From contig JADGOE010000018.1 of assembly GCA_017883135.1 (NCBI GenBank), forward strand, positions 1 through 45,240: 45,240 bases of DNA, written 5' to 3'. The notes under the pieces are model-generated. The model saw only the letters and a program-made list of their open reading frames with translations. It made no database searches and had not been told where the DNA came from. The position numbers were made by a program, and so were the translations under genes. This stretch comes from Acidimicrobiales bacterium (GTDB lineage Bacteria; Actinomycetota; Acidimicrobiia; Acidimicrobiales; RAAP-2). This document shows, one piece after another, positions 37,015 to 45,240 of this stretch (the first letter of the stretch is position 1; every line of letters begins with the position of its first letter).

Positions 37015-37830
37015 CTACCGCGCTATCCGGGCAGTTCGGTCGGCCAGCGCCGGCGGTACACCTTGAGCCTGCAGCCACTGCGAGAACTGGGTCGGGGTCA
37101 CCACTGAGCCTGACGAGTACATGAATGCGTGATATAGGCCGCAGAGCTGGCTGCACCGGACGCTGAACTTGCCCAGCTTGTCCGGTGTGGTCTGGATGAC
37201 GGTCACCTCGCCGGGGTTGGCGTCCACCTGGTTTCCGAGGGCGACCGGCCAGAAGCCGTGGGTCACGTCCACCGAGGTGACGTTGAATTCGACGGCTCGG
37301 TCGAGCGGAAGGACCAACGTGCGCGACTCGACCCCGGTGCCCGGGTACTTGAACGTCCACAGCCACTGCCGGCCGGTGACATCGATCTGGAGGGTGTTGG
37401 GGTGGGAGACCTGTTGTGCCATGTAGACGCTCAACCCCCAGACCAACAGCACGACCACCAGCAACGAGGACACGACCAGCCACACGACGGTCATCGGCCC
37501 ATTCCCATGCATGGGTGGCCCGTCCTCGGGTGGCTCGTCCTGATCACCCTTGTGCCGCCAGGCGATGAGGCTGTAGATGCCCACTGCATACACGAACGCT
37601 GCCACCGGAGCGGCGAGGACAGTGAACACCACCACCGTCTTGAACACGTCGGTACCCGTGCTGGACATCATCGCCGGCAACAAATGGTGGGGGGCGTAGA
37701 AGCCGATCAGTACGCCGATGACCGACAAGATGAGCCAGATGATGAAGATCTTTCCACCCGGCCGCGAGAAGAACGGCTTCTCGCTCATGACCGTGCGCTC
37801 CAACTCGTCGACCTGCTCCTCAAACGACAT
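37015..37830 (-). CDS. coxB: cytochrome c oxidase subunit II (CuA-containing)
   Basis: This is a 271-residue subunit II with a complete CuA site: His191 (VTHGFW), Cys226 and Cys230 (CSQLCG), His234 and Met237 (LYHAFM). It takes electrons from cytochrome c or a cupredoxin and passes them to subunit I. Three hydrophobic helices are predicted before the cupredoxin domain (about 28-46, 65-90, 113-137) rather than the usual two, and no lipobox is seen. The start overlaps the upstream cupredoxin gene by 11 bp. No fused cytochrome c domain is present. Confidence 0.95.
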   Translation of the reverse strand: MSFEEQVDELERTVMSEKPFFSRPGGKIFIIWLILSVIGVLIGFYAPHHLLPAMMSSTGTDVFKTVVVFTVLAAPVAAFVYAVGIYSLIAWRHKGDQDEPPEDGPPMHGNGPMTVVWLVVSSLLVVVLLVWGLSVYMAQQVSHPNTLQIDVTGRQWLWTFKYPGTGVESRTLVLPLDRAVEFNVTSVDVTHGFWPVALGNQVDANPGEVTVIQTTPDKLGKFSVRCSQLCGLYHAFMYSSGSVVTPTQFSQWLQAQGVPPALADRTARIAR

Positions 37831-38566
37831 GCATGAACCCCGACATGTACCCGTAGGCCCCCATCGGACCGCCGAAGGCGGCCACCATCGTGCCGCAAGG
37901 AAACTCGCAGTTCCACGCGTATGTTCCCGCGCTGCCTGACACGAAGCTGAACACCACGGTGTGGTGTTGACCCACGTCGGTCTGGTTCTCGCCGCCCACC
38001 GACGGCAGCGGGACGTTGAGGAAGAACCCGGGGTCCGTCCCCGGCGTGCCCCGAACAGTGAAGGTGTGCCCGACGTTGTTGGGATCGACAGCCGTCACCA
38101 CCTTGCCATCGACGGTCGCCACACCATCGACGGTGCCGCGCACCCGGGCAAACCACGGGTTGTTGAGCGCGCCGCCCGAGTCGTACTGGCTGACTGTGAC
38201 CGTCACCAAAGCGTGGGTCGGAACCTGGAAGACGTTGGTCATCCCGAAGGCCGGCCAGCTCGGGTTACCGGCCGGATGGATGGCGACGCCGTTCACACTT
38301 CCGTTCGCATCCGGGTACGACTGGAAGCTGAGCGTCACGTGAGGCATGGTCACCCCGTTGACCACTGCGGTGCCGGCCGATTGGGCCACCTGGGTACCTG
38401 ATGGCGACTGGTAGGTCTGGGACCAGAAGAACGCTCCGATGCCCACGGTCGCGGCCAGTGCGATCACGACCGTCAGGATGAGGCCGAGGGGCCTCGCCCG
38501 ATCGTCCCCACCCGGCTCCTCGCCGACGTCGGTCTGATCCACCTGTAGATTCGAATCCGCCACCAT
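37820..38566 (-). CDS. membrane-anchored cupredoxin, first gene of the oxidase operon
   Basis: This 248-residue protein has an acidic cytoplasmic N-terminus, one membrane helix (LGLILTVVIALAATVGIGAF) and an exported cupredoxin-like domain. A likely copper His lies in NNVGHTFTV, and the C-terminal end is YAWNCEFPCGTMVAAF then GGPMGAYGYMSGFMHV. The CEFPCG motif matches the two Cys of CuA, but the following His and Met positions are Val and Phe, so a normal CuA is not possible. It may instead form a mononuclear or other copper site. Overlap with coxB suggests it donates electrons to, or helps assemble, the oxidase. The ATG at 38566 follows GGAAG. Confidence 0.8.
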   Translation of the reverse strand: MVADSNLQVDQTDVGEEPGGDDRARPLGLILTVVIALAATVGIGAFFWSQTYQSPSGTQVAQSAGTAVVNGVTMPHVTLSFQSYPDANGSVNGVAIHPAGNPSWPAFGMTNVFQVPTHALVTVTVSQYDSGGALNNPWFARVRGTVDGVATVDGKVVTAVDPNNVGHTFTVRGTPGTDPGFFLNVPLPSVGGENQTDVGQHHTVVFSFVSGSAGTYAWNCEFPCGTMVAAFGGPMGAYGYMSGFMHVV

Positions 38567-38879
38567 GTTCACTTCCGCTCGGCAGTCACCGGCGGTCGCC
38601 GGCCTCTAATCGAACTTCTTGCCGCATTGCCAGGTGTGCTTGCCCAGTATCGCTACGGAACATTGACTCGGTCGTCAGAGTAGCAACGCCGATCGGCAAT
38701 TGCTCGGACATTCTGCGAGCCATCGGAGTGCCCGACAGCGGCAAACTTCAGCCCACCGGGCAGAGTCCTCCGCCCTTCCGGTCGCCGGCACTCGGCGCGA
38801 AGCCTGTCGCACACGGCTCCGTTCGGGTGACACCCGACCGGGCAGTCCTCGGTGACAAGCCACTCACTAGGGTGAACGG
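38567..38879. other. divergent promoter region, with palindrome at 38589-38602
   Basis: About 313 bp without a gene, between the oxidase operon and a divergent membrane-protein gene. CCGGCG-GT-CGCCGG (38589-38602) is a perfect palindrome about 23 bp upstream of the cupredoxin start. It could be an operator or an mRNA hairpin. The right end holds the TAGGGT -10 of the plus-strand gene. Confidence 0.5.
38868..38873 (+). promoter_or_regulatory. leaderless -10 of small membrane protein gene
   Basis: TAGGGT lies 6 nt before the GTG at 38880, without a ribosome-binding site. Confidence 0.45.
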
Positions 38880-39275
38880 GTGGCCCGGCCTCGATCCACC
38901 GGACAGTCGACCCCAGCTGAACAGCCGACTCGGTTGAGGGGGGCGGCGGCATACCGGCTGCACCTCACACTTGTCCTCGGTCTGGTCCTCTGCATCGGCG
39001 CGTTCAGCCTGGAGGTCAACAGGGCATGGGGTGGCAATCGGCTGAGCTGGGCCTACGTCTTCGAATGGCCCATCTTCGCCGCGTTCGCCGTCTACATGTG
39101 GTGGAACCGTCTCCATGACCATGATCGCCGGGCTCCCCGATCAGGGAGAACGGACACGCCGGGCTCCGTCGACGATAGCCAGGTGAACGACCCCGACCTC
39201 GAAGCGTGGAAGCGCTACCTGCGCACGATGGAAGCGGCCGAGGCTGCCGACACGGAACACACGGACAACCCCTGA
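38880..39275 (+). CDS. small two-helix membrane protein, conserved-looking
   Basis: This 131-residue protein has a basic N-terminus and two membrane helices (LTLVLGLVLCIGAFSLEV and WAYVFEWPIFAAFAVYMWWN). A charged tail ends in DPDLEAWKRYLRTMEAAEAA. I recall similar short proteins in actinobacteria, without known function. The GTG start is supported by the leaderless -10. It is divergent from the oxidase operon and convergent with the second ctaG gene, which hints at oxidase-related function by position only. Confidence 0.7.
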   Translation: MARPRSTGQSTPAEQPTRLRGAAAYRLHLTLVLGLVLCIGAFSLEVNRAWGGNRLSWAYVFEWPIFAAFAVYMWWNRLHDHDRRAPRSGRTDTPGSVDDSQVNDPDLEAWKRYLRTMEAAEAADTEHTDNP

Positions 39276-39300
39276 CGGGGCGCCCGCACCGCGCTACCCC

Positions 39301-40158
39301 TCAGGCCCGGCCGAGGGCGCGCTCGAATGAGGCCGAGACACCGCCATCCTGGCCGTAGACGCGGTAGGCCACCAGAACCAGTGCCGGAATCGCCCAGAAA
39401 TCGCCGCATACCCAGAGGATGCCGGCTCCCCACCGCTGGTCCCTCAGGGCCGCAGCCGGTCCGTCCATGAGCACGTTCATCGAGTACCACGGGGTCTTCG
39501 TGAAGACGGCCAACGCCATGGCCAGGACCAGCATCTCGAACGCGGTGACCACGATGGCGGCGACCTGCATCCGGGTCAAGCCGCGCGGCTGGCAAGGATG
39601 GGAGGGGAGGATGATGCGCCAGAACACGATGCCGGCCAACACGAAGCTAGGTGCCATCAGCCAGTTCATCGCCCAGTCGTGCCACGAAGCCCAGTTGTAG
39701 ACAGCGGGGATGTGCCACAGGACCATCACCCCGTTGAAGAGGGCGATGCCGGCAACCGGACCGGTCGCCGCCCGGAGCAGAGCCCGAAGCCAGCCCAGAT
39801 CCTTCGACCGGTAGTAGCCCGAAAGGACCTTGCGGCGGGTGTCCACAGGGAGGGCGAAGAGGAGCGGGACCAGTGGGCCACCGACGATCAACAAGGGCGG
39901 CAGATAGAACATCTCGAAGACGTGGGTGACCATGTGGAGGCTGAGCCACGGCATGGCCCATCGATCGAGGGGACTGGACACCACAAGCAGAAGGCCGATC
40001 AACCCCGCGTAGAAGAAGAGGCTCCGGCGGCGGGTGGCAAGAGCGTGTGCAGGGCTCTGTCGCGCCGCCAGCCGTAGGAGGCCCACTTCATGGACGATAC
40101 CCACGAGCACGACCAACAACCCGAGCGGAGTGACCTGCCAGAGAGGCGGGAGTGCCAA
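39301..40158 (-). CDS. CtaG-family oxidase assembly protein (copy 2)
   Basis: This 285-residue, ~7-helix membrane protein of the CtaG/caa3-assembly family has SLHMVTHVFEMFYLPPLLIV, LFNGVMVLWHIPAVYNWASW, HDWAMNWLMAPSFVLAGIVF and a late WGAGILWVCGDFWAIPALVL. It differs clearly from copy 1 at 20.1 kb (no DNEHL motif), so the two are not a recent duplication. The start is a TTG at 40158, supported by GGAGGAAGGA about 7 nt upstream. It lies beside the oxidase genes and is the more direct candidate for copper loading of this oxidase. Confidence 0.88.
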   Translation of the reverse strand: MALPPLWQVTPLGLLVVLVGIVHEVGLLRLAARQSPAHALATRRRSLFFYAGLIGLLLVVSSPLDRWAMPWLSLHMVTHVFEMFYLPPLLIVGGPLVPLLFALPVDTRRKVLSGYYRSKDLGWLRALLRAATGPVAGIALFNGVMVLWHIPAVYNWASWHDWAMNWLMAPSFVLAGIVFWRIILPSHPCQPRGLTRMQVAAIVVTAFEMLVLAMALAVFTKTPWYSMNVLMDGPAAALRDQRWGAGILWVCGDFWAIPALVLVAYRVYGQDGGVSASFERALGRA

Positions 40159-40278
40159 GGGATCGTCCTTCCTCCGATCGCCACATGCTACGCCTGTCCG
40201 GGCGACCCGGAGCTGCCCGGTGGGAGCCCGAGAACGGCCGGCCGGGATGGGCCACCGGTCGACCCGGCGGGGCGTTGG

Positions 40279-41493
40279 TCAGCCCGAGGACCCGTACTGG
40301 ATCGGCACGGTGATCGCAGCGGAGCGCCACCACCCTGCGGCGCCGGGCGACCATGCCCACACCGTGAAGTGGGAGCCCGAGACCACGAAGGCATCGGTCT
40401 CGTTGCCGATCGACGCGACCGATGCGGTCCCTGCAGGTGGTTGCGCGAGCGTGACCCATGGCCCGCCAGGTCCCATCGTCACCTCGATCCGTCGCTCACT
40501 TCCCGAACCGAGCAGCACGGTCTCTCCGGCACCATCACCACCTCCGACTGCCGTGGCCATCACCTTCCAGTGGGTGGGCACCACGACCGGCGAAGAGCCC
40601 GTCCACCGGCCGGTCGCCCCCTCTAACCAGAAGGCGACCAGCGACGACGCAGCGCCCTCGTTCACGTCGGCCAGTCCGGCGATGCCGGCAGCGGTCCGCT
40701 CGAGGCGGAGCACCGAGGTGGACGGCGCGGATCCGCTGGTCCTGAGCGATGGACCGAAGTTCCGCCAGTGCTGCACCCCAGACTCGCTTCCGGAAGGACT
40801 CCCTTCCAGCACACCGATGCGGCCGCTGTGGGTGCAGCTCACACCGAGGAGCAGCTGGCCGGTCATTCCCGTGGCCACTGCGTTGATCGCGCCGACAGAA
40901 CAGCCAGGTACCGACCCGGACAGAACGTGTGTCGTCACGATCGGTCGCCACGAGGACAGACCACCCGAGCTGACGAGCACGGTCTGGGTTGCCCTTCCTG
41001 TCACCGCCCAAAGGTCGGGAGCCACCCCGCTGCCCGCGGCCATCGCGTCGGGGGTGGCGACCAGGGCCGACGGGAGCGAGCCCGGTGACCAGGTGAGACC
41101 GCTGTCCGGGCTCTGGGCCAACGGCGAGAAGGTGAGCAGTGCCGAGGTGAGGAAGCCGGCGGTCACCGGTCCCGTCGTCGGCGCGGCCACTACCAGGCCG
41201 CCGTTGTCGGCCACCCCGGGAGGCGTGCGAAGGCTCCACGACGTGCCTCCGGCCGGCCGGAGGAACAACTCCCAGAAGGTGTTGGTCGGCTCATCGAGAT
41301 TCCCCATCGCAACGATCACCGAGGACCGTGTCGGGGAGGTCACCGAGGACGCGAGGGCGATCGAGGGTATGGCGTCTCCGGCCGCGCCGCCCGTCGCCGG
41401 GCTCCGATCGCCCCGCGAGCCGGCCACCAACACGTCGATGATCACCAGGGCCACGGCCGCCACCACCAGAGCGCCCGCCGTACGCCCTCTCAT
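40279..41493 (-). CDS. exported protein, possible beta-propeller, unknown
   Basis: This 404-residue protein has a signal peptide/anchor (GALVVAAVALVIIDVLVAG) and a long exported region. The region is rich in short beta-strand/turn repeats (PDSGLTWSPG, GGLSSWRPIV, GVQHWRNFGP, GPGGPWVTLAQ), suggesting a beta-propeller of the sialidase/BNR kind. I recognise no catalytic motif. It overlaps the upstream membrane/SCO1 fusion by 4 bp (ATGA) and so belongs to that operon, followed by ctaG copy 2. An accessory role in copper or oxidase biogenesis is only positional. Confidence 0.65.
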   Translation of the reverse strand: MRGRTAGALVVAAVALVIIDVLVAGSRGDRSPATGGAAGDAIPSIALASSVTSPTRSSVIVAMGNLDEPTNTFWELFLRPAGGTSWSLRTPPGVADNGGLVVAAPTTGPVTAGFLTSALLTFSPLAQSPDSGLTWSPGSLPSALVATPDAMAAGSGVAPDLWAVTGRATQTVLVSSGGLSSWRPIVTTHVLSGSVPGCSVGAINAVATGMTGQLLLGVSCTHSGRIGVLEGSPSGSESGVQHWRNFGPSLRTSGSAPSTSVLRLERTAAGIAGLADVNEGAASSLVAFWLEGATGRWTGSSPVVVPTHWKVMATAVGGGDGAGETVLLGSGSERRIEVTMGPGGPWVTLAQPPAGTASVASIGNETDAFVVSGSHFTVWAWSPGAAGWWRSAAITVPIQYGSSG

Positions 41494-43452
41494 CGGTGCA
41501 GGACTTGGGTGATCTGCGAGGCCAGCAGGGTGGCGAAGGACGAGTGCGCAGCGACCAGGTCACCCGACCCGGGGTCGGTGTTGATGATGCGGCGGATGGT
41601 GCCCCGTGCGTCGATCACATAGGCCACATCGGTGTGGGCCGCCATCCCCCCGGCCGGAGGGGCGGCAACGTCGACGCCGTAGGTATCCCACACCGACTGC
41701 AGCTCGGACCGCGGCCCGGTGAGGAACAGCCAGTTGGATTGGGAGTCGAGGCCCTCTTGACGGTCGAAGGCCTTCACGACCCCCAGCGTGTTGTAGACCG
41801 GATTGGTGGCAATGGCGACGAACCGCACCCTCTTCGCATCCGAGCCCAACATCTGGTTGGCCACTCGGAACTCCTGGGCGATGATCGGGCAGTCGGTGGT
41901 GCACACCGGGTCGAGGAACGTGAGCGCCACCGCGTACCCACGGAGATCGGCGAGCGAGACGGGCCGGCCCCGTTGATCGACCAGGTGGAAGGCGGGCGCG
42001 GGGCCGGCCGTCACGCTGGGTGCCCCGTCGATGGCTTCGGCGAGCAGCGGGTCGGCCGTGGGGTTGATCGATGCGGCCGCCATGGGGGCGGCACCCACCA
42101 GTACGATCGCCGCCGCTCCCAGCGCCGCGGCAACACGTCCGGCGTACCCCGGATCGATGCGCTCCCACCATTTGCGACTCGGGGTCCCCGCTCCGGCTGC
42201 GCCACCCTGTGGGCCACCTTGTGCGCCACCTTGTGCGCCACCTTGTGCGCCACCCCCTGGGACACCTTCGGGCTCTCCCGCCGGGCCACTCGCTCCCGGT
42301 GCGACCGCCGGCGCCGGCTGCTCGTCGAACGCCGGGGCCTGGGCACTCACCGTGGCCAGGTACCCCGTCACCGTGAGAAGCAGCAGAGGCAGCATGGAGT
42401 TGGGATCGGTTCCGGTCCCCCCCCCAGAACCCGAAGTCCTCTATGAGGGCCCAGTCGGCCACACCGAGCACGACCAGCGCCACCACCGCCGGATACAGCA
42501 GGCGCCCTCCATGGACGAGGGACGCGCCGATCACGACCATGGCGATGACCGCGAAGAGATTGACGCCCCAGCCGTGGGCCTCGTCGAACGAGGCAAAGGA
42601 GGACACCAGCGACGACAAGACGCGTGGCTGGGGCGTTCGGGCCATCTGTTCAGCCATGGCGGCCAGCGTCCCGGGCTTTCCGGCGGTGGTGCCCTGCCAG
42701 AAGCCCCGTCCAGGCCACGCCTGCACTCCGGCCATCACGAGGAGGAAGACGCCGATCGAGGCGGTGATGACCCGACCCATCAGCCGGCCGGTCCACACCG
42801 CTTCGGGCAGGGCGACGAGCACGCCGGCCACCACGTAGATCAAGACTGCACCGGGTGCACCGAACAAGACGGTGAGCCCAGGGGCGAACAGCCCGCCGAA
42901 CGCGGTGGCGAAGACCCACACCACCGATCCCCACCCCACGCTGAGCAGCCCGGCGCCCCGGGACCATCGGCCGCGGGGCGCCACGAACAGCAGCATCCCG
43001 ATCCCCAACTGGATCCAAACCGCCGACGCCGACGCCGCGGTGGGGTGACGGGACCAGGTGGTGACACCGAACCCGACCACGTGTTGCACCCAGCTCGGAG
43101 ACGTCACGGCTGGGGGCTGGAGGACGCTGGACGGAAGGCCGAGGGGCATCCTTGGCTGCATCTGCAGCAGGCCGTCGAGGATCCACAGGGTGCCGAGGCC
43201 GATCCTCACCACCTGTCTGGCCACGGGCTCGGGCGAGGCCGCCGGCCGGGCAGCCAGGTGTCGGTCACCCCTGGCCACCGCTCGGCGGTACTGGAGCGAC
43301 CGCAGCGTGTTCCAGGCAATGAACAGCAAGATGACCACCACGAGGATCAGCGCGCCCTGGCGGAGCAGCGCCTGGTGGAACGCCTGGTTGACGATGGAAT
43401 TGCCGGCCCCTGGCGGGCCACTCATGCCTGGCATCAGCGGGCCCCGCTCCAT
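41490..43452 (-). CDS. multi-helix membrane protein fused to SCO1 domain; one frameshift
   Basis: With one frame change this is a ~653-residue protein. The N-terminal ~340 residues hold seven or more helices (LILVVVILLFIAWNTL, IQLGIGMLLFVAP, VITASIGVFLLVMAGVQAWP). The next frame supplies a last helix (LPLLLLTVTGYLATVSA), a Gly/Gln/Pro linker with GGAQ repeats (42200-42256), another helix and a SCO1/SenC domain with CTTDCP and the copper His in MAAHTDVAYVID. The switch is at a C9/G9 run (42417-42425); eight G would join the frames. The SCO half could also be made separately from internal starts. It probably delivers copper to the oxidase CuA site. Confidence 0.78.
42200..42256 (-). repeat. 12-bp tandem repeats encoding GGAQ
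   Basis: About four to five copies of a GCCACCTTGTGC-type unit are arranged head to tail within the linker of the membrane/SCO fusion. They keep the frame and lengthen a flexible Gly-Gln linker. Confidence 0.7.
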
Positions 43453-43589
43453 CTCATCGGGTCGACGCTACCGCGCCGAAACGCCGAGAAACTTGCGCCC
43501 GGCGCCTGCTGCGTTCTTCTGCTGCAGCGTGTGTACGTGCCGGCAGCCGGATCGGGCGGGCAACACCCGGGGGGGCTGCTGCCGGCCTG

Positions 43590-45240
43590 TCAGGTCACCG
43601 AGAAGTTCGAGGGGCTGGCGGCCGAACCCGCCTGGGTCTTGACGACGACCGGTCCGGAGGTCGCCCTGGTGGGCACGGTGACCACGATCTGGTTCGCGGT
43701 GGGCGGCGAGGAAAAGGCTGCGTTCCGGCCGTTGAAGCTTGCCTTCCTCGCTCCACCCAAGCCGTAGCCGGTGATGGTCACCGTGGTGCCCGGCGGACCG
43801 GAGCCCGGGCTGACCGAGGTGATGGTCGGCGCCAACCCGAAGAGCTTCCGGCCGGTTGCCGTGCCCCCCGGCGTCTGTACGGTGATCGCCCCACTGCTCG
43901 CACCGGTCGGGACCACGGCCACGATCGACGTGTCGGTGTCAGTGCTCACCGCGGCAGCTGCACCGTTGAAGGCCACCAGGGTGGCACCGGACAGGTTGGT
44001 GCCGGTGATCGTCACCGACGCTCCGACCGGCGCCTTCACCGGCGTGACCGAGGTGATCGACGGGACGAACCGGGCCGCCGAGGAGCTCTGGACGCACCCA
44101 CCCTTCGCGGCATTGGCGGCGTTGGACCACAGTCCCTGCACGGCGATCGTCCCGGTAGCCAGGGTCAGGTTGTAGCCCGCCCCTGGGCTGCCAAGAGGGA
44201 TATAGGCACAGAGGTCGCCGATCTCCGCACCGGCCGCGTTCGACCAGCCTCCAGGCGGGTTGTTCTCGGGGAACTGATCGGTGACGGTCTCGCCGTACTC
44301 GTGGCTGATCGCCTCGGTGGCGCCGTCGAGGGTGCCCGGGGTGTTGACCCAGCCGGCCCCGCAGCTCGCGCCGGCGTCGGGCACGTAGGGCATGTTGGTG
44401 AAGGCCAGGATCGGGCCAGCCACCGAACCGCCGCCGTCGATGGAGGAGTCGTGTGTGTCGTCGTGGTAGGCGCAGTACCCGGTACCGGGATTCGACCATC
44501 CGTCGGCGTTGCTGCCGGTAGGCGAGGCGATCACGTACTGGGTGTTGCGGTTGGATGGCTGGTCGGTATGGCCGAAGTGAGTGGCCGCAGCTTCGGCCTC
44601 CGCTGCCAGCTGGTGCCCGGTTGCCCCGGCAGTTGCGCCACCGGTGGCCGCCCCGCCGTTGTCGTACCAGACCCCGGCCAGTACGTGACCAGTCGGGTAG
44701 GGGATGGTCTGGCTTCCCGAATTGCACTTGGTCGCGCCGACGGCAACCCCGTCGCAGTACTGGGTGACGATGTTGCTCCACTGCTCGCTGTTGGTGCCCA
44801 GGCCGGCGAAGAAGGTCTGCAGAGCAGGAGCTTCGCCGTTCGGGTCACCGGTGAAGGTCGCGTTGCCGCCGCCATCGGTGCTTTCGGTCCCCCACTGGCT
44901 GCCATAGAAGACCAGGTAGACCTGAGGCTGGCCGGTAGTGACCCCGGCGCTGGCCAGGCTTCCCACCGCCCCGGCTCCTTGGGCCGTGAGTCCTCCCCCG
45001 TAGGCCAGCTGCTTGCTTGATGCGTGGACCGCCTGCCCGGACTGGCCGGTCCTGGTCGACGCCGCCGACGTGGCGGAGGCCGGGGTCGTCACGTAGGGGG
45101 TGACGGCAGGAACTGCTCGGGGGGTGGCACTGGCAGCGATCACCCGGGGTACCGCACCGTGCCGGTAGGAGTGGTTGTGGCCGGTCGGATCGGTGTAGCC
45201 GGCGATCGCTGCACCATTTGGGAGGCGGCCCGCACCGGGG
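43590..45240 (-). CDS. secreted IPT/TIG protein with HExxE-type domain (5' end outside window)
   Basis: The frame is open from its stop at 43590 to the window edge, so at least 549 residues with the start missing. Sequence before the GTG at 45143 (GAGRLPNGAAIAGYTDPTGH) reads as protein, so that GTG is probably not the start. The central domain (QVYLVFYGSQWG ... AGVWYDNGG ... ISHEYGETVTDQFPENN ... AEIGDLCAYIP) resembles exported bacterial proteins with a metalloprotease-like HExxE motif. Two C-terminal IPT/TIG immunoglobulin-like domains follow (PSITSVTPVKAPVGASVTIT and PTITSVSPGSGPPGTTVTIT). A surface or secreted role is likely; activity is unproven. Confidence 0.75.
   Translation of the reverse strand, partial: PGAGRLPNGAAIAGYTDPTGHNHSYRHGAVPRVIAASATPRAVPAVTPYVTTPASATSAASTRTGQSGQAVHASSKQLAYGGGLTAQGAGAVGSLASAGVTTGQPQVYLVFYGSQWGTESTDGGGNATFTGDPNGEAPALQTFFAGLGTNSEQWSNIVTQYCDGVAVGATKCNSGSQTIPYPTGHVLAGVWYDNGGAATGGATAGATGHQLAAEAEAAATHFGHTDQPSNRNTQYVIASPTGSNADGWSNPGTGYCAYHDDTHDSSIDGGGSVAGPILAFTNMPYVPDAGASCGAGWVNTPGTLDGATEAISHEYGETVTDQFPENNPPGGWSNAAGAEIGDLCAYIPLGSPGAGYNLTLATGTIAVQGLWSNAANAAKGGCVQSSSAARFVPSITSVTPVKAPVGASVTITGTNLSGATLVAFNGAAAAVSTDTDTSIVAVVPTGASSGAITVQTPGGTATGRKLFGLAPTITSVSPGSGPPGTTVTITGYGLGGARKASFNGRNAAFSSPPTANQIVVTVPTRATSGPVVVKTQAGSAASPSNFSVT

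Noticed and set aside
42200-42256. GGAQ-coding repeats considered as a CRISPR array
   Set aside because: Units are 12 bp, adjacent without spacers, and in frame within a coding sequence.
42031-43767. A 578-codon plus-strand frame near the right end
   Set aside because: It is opposite the membrane/SCO1 gene; the sequence is Pro/His/Arg-rich without motif.

Overview
The window is high-GC DNA from a Gram-positive actinobacterium, most likely of the class Acidimicrobiia or a close relative. This rests on several features. A CIRCE-controlled groEL stands without groES. There is a coproporphyrin-pathway chlorite-dismutase-like protein (HemQ/ChdC) and an F420-type (Ddn-like) protein. GTG and TTG starts are frequent, and many genes have a TANNNT hexamer only 6-8 nt before the start codon (leaderless transcripts). 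The class assignment is an inference; no rRNA is present.

Left third (1-9.6 kb): a minus-strand NarL-type two-component pair is followed by a plus-strand electron-transfer operon. The operon encodes a polytopic membrane protein with NosR/NapH-like 4Fe-4S motifs, then a three-part fusion (ferredoxin, GltD-like NAD(P)/FAD oxidoreductase, flavodoxin). A Ddn-like F420 protein follows, and a convergent Rrf2 regulator carries an unusual SRPBCC-like C-terminal domain. A glutamine amidotransferase closes this part.

Middle (9.7-16.2 kb): groEL with CIRCE and a strong terminator; a tightly overlapping hemQ-larE-NIL-domain operon; a small Cys-containing protein; a NUDIX hydrolase; an acetyltransferase; a glycosyltransferase.

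Copper and oxidase-assembly locus (16.3-23.2 kb): a minus-strand series SCO1 - CtaG - CopC/CopD fusion (frameshifted) - YcnI - membrane protein is divergent from a BlaI/CopY-type repressor and an M56 metalloprotease. The shared intergenic region holds two 13-bp palindromes.

Accessory stretch (23.3-34.2 kb): an acetyltransferase with a ten-glycine insert, an FKBP lipoprotein, a lower-GC TetR-like regulator with its own palindrome, a VOC protein, larC-larB (nickel-pincer cofactor, completing larE), divergent pheA, tRNA-Ser(UGA), a SIMPL lipoprotein, an ECF sigma factor with a putative membrane partner, and a secretory lipase.

Right end (34.2-45.2 kb): an aa3-type oxidase operon (cupredoxin - coxB - coxA - coxC, minus strand), a second CtaG, a secreted protein, a membrane/SCO1 fusion, and a large secreted IPT/TIG protein that runs off the window. 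Four respiratory or copper genes (copCD, coxA, coxC and the membrane/SCO fusion) each carry one single-base frameshift, three of them at G/C homopolymers. This is either a consensus-sequence error pattern or homopolymer-based variation, and it is the first thing to resolve. The most system-like novelties are the Fe-S membrane protein/ferredoxin-GltD-flavodoxin module and the BlaI/M56-controlled copper-delivery operon.
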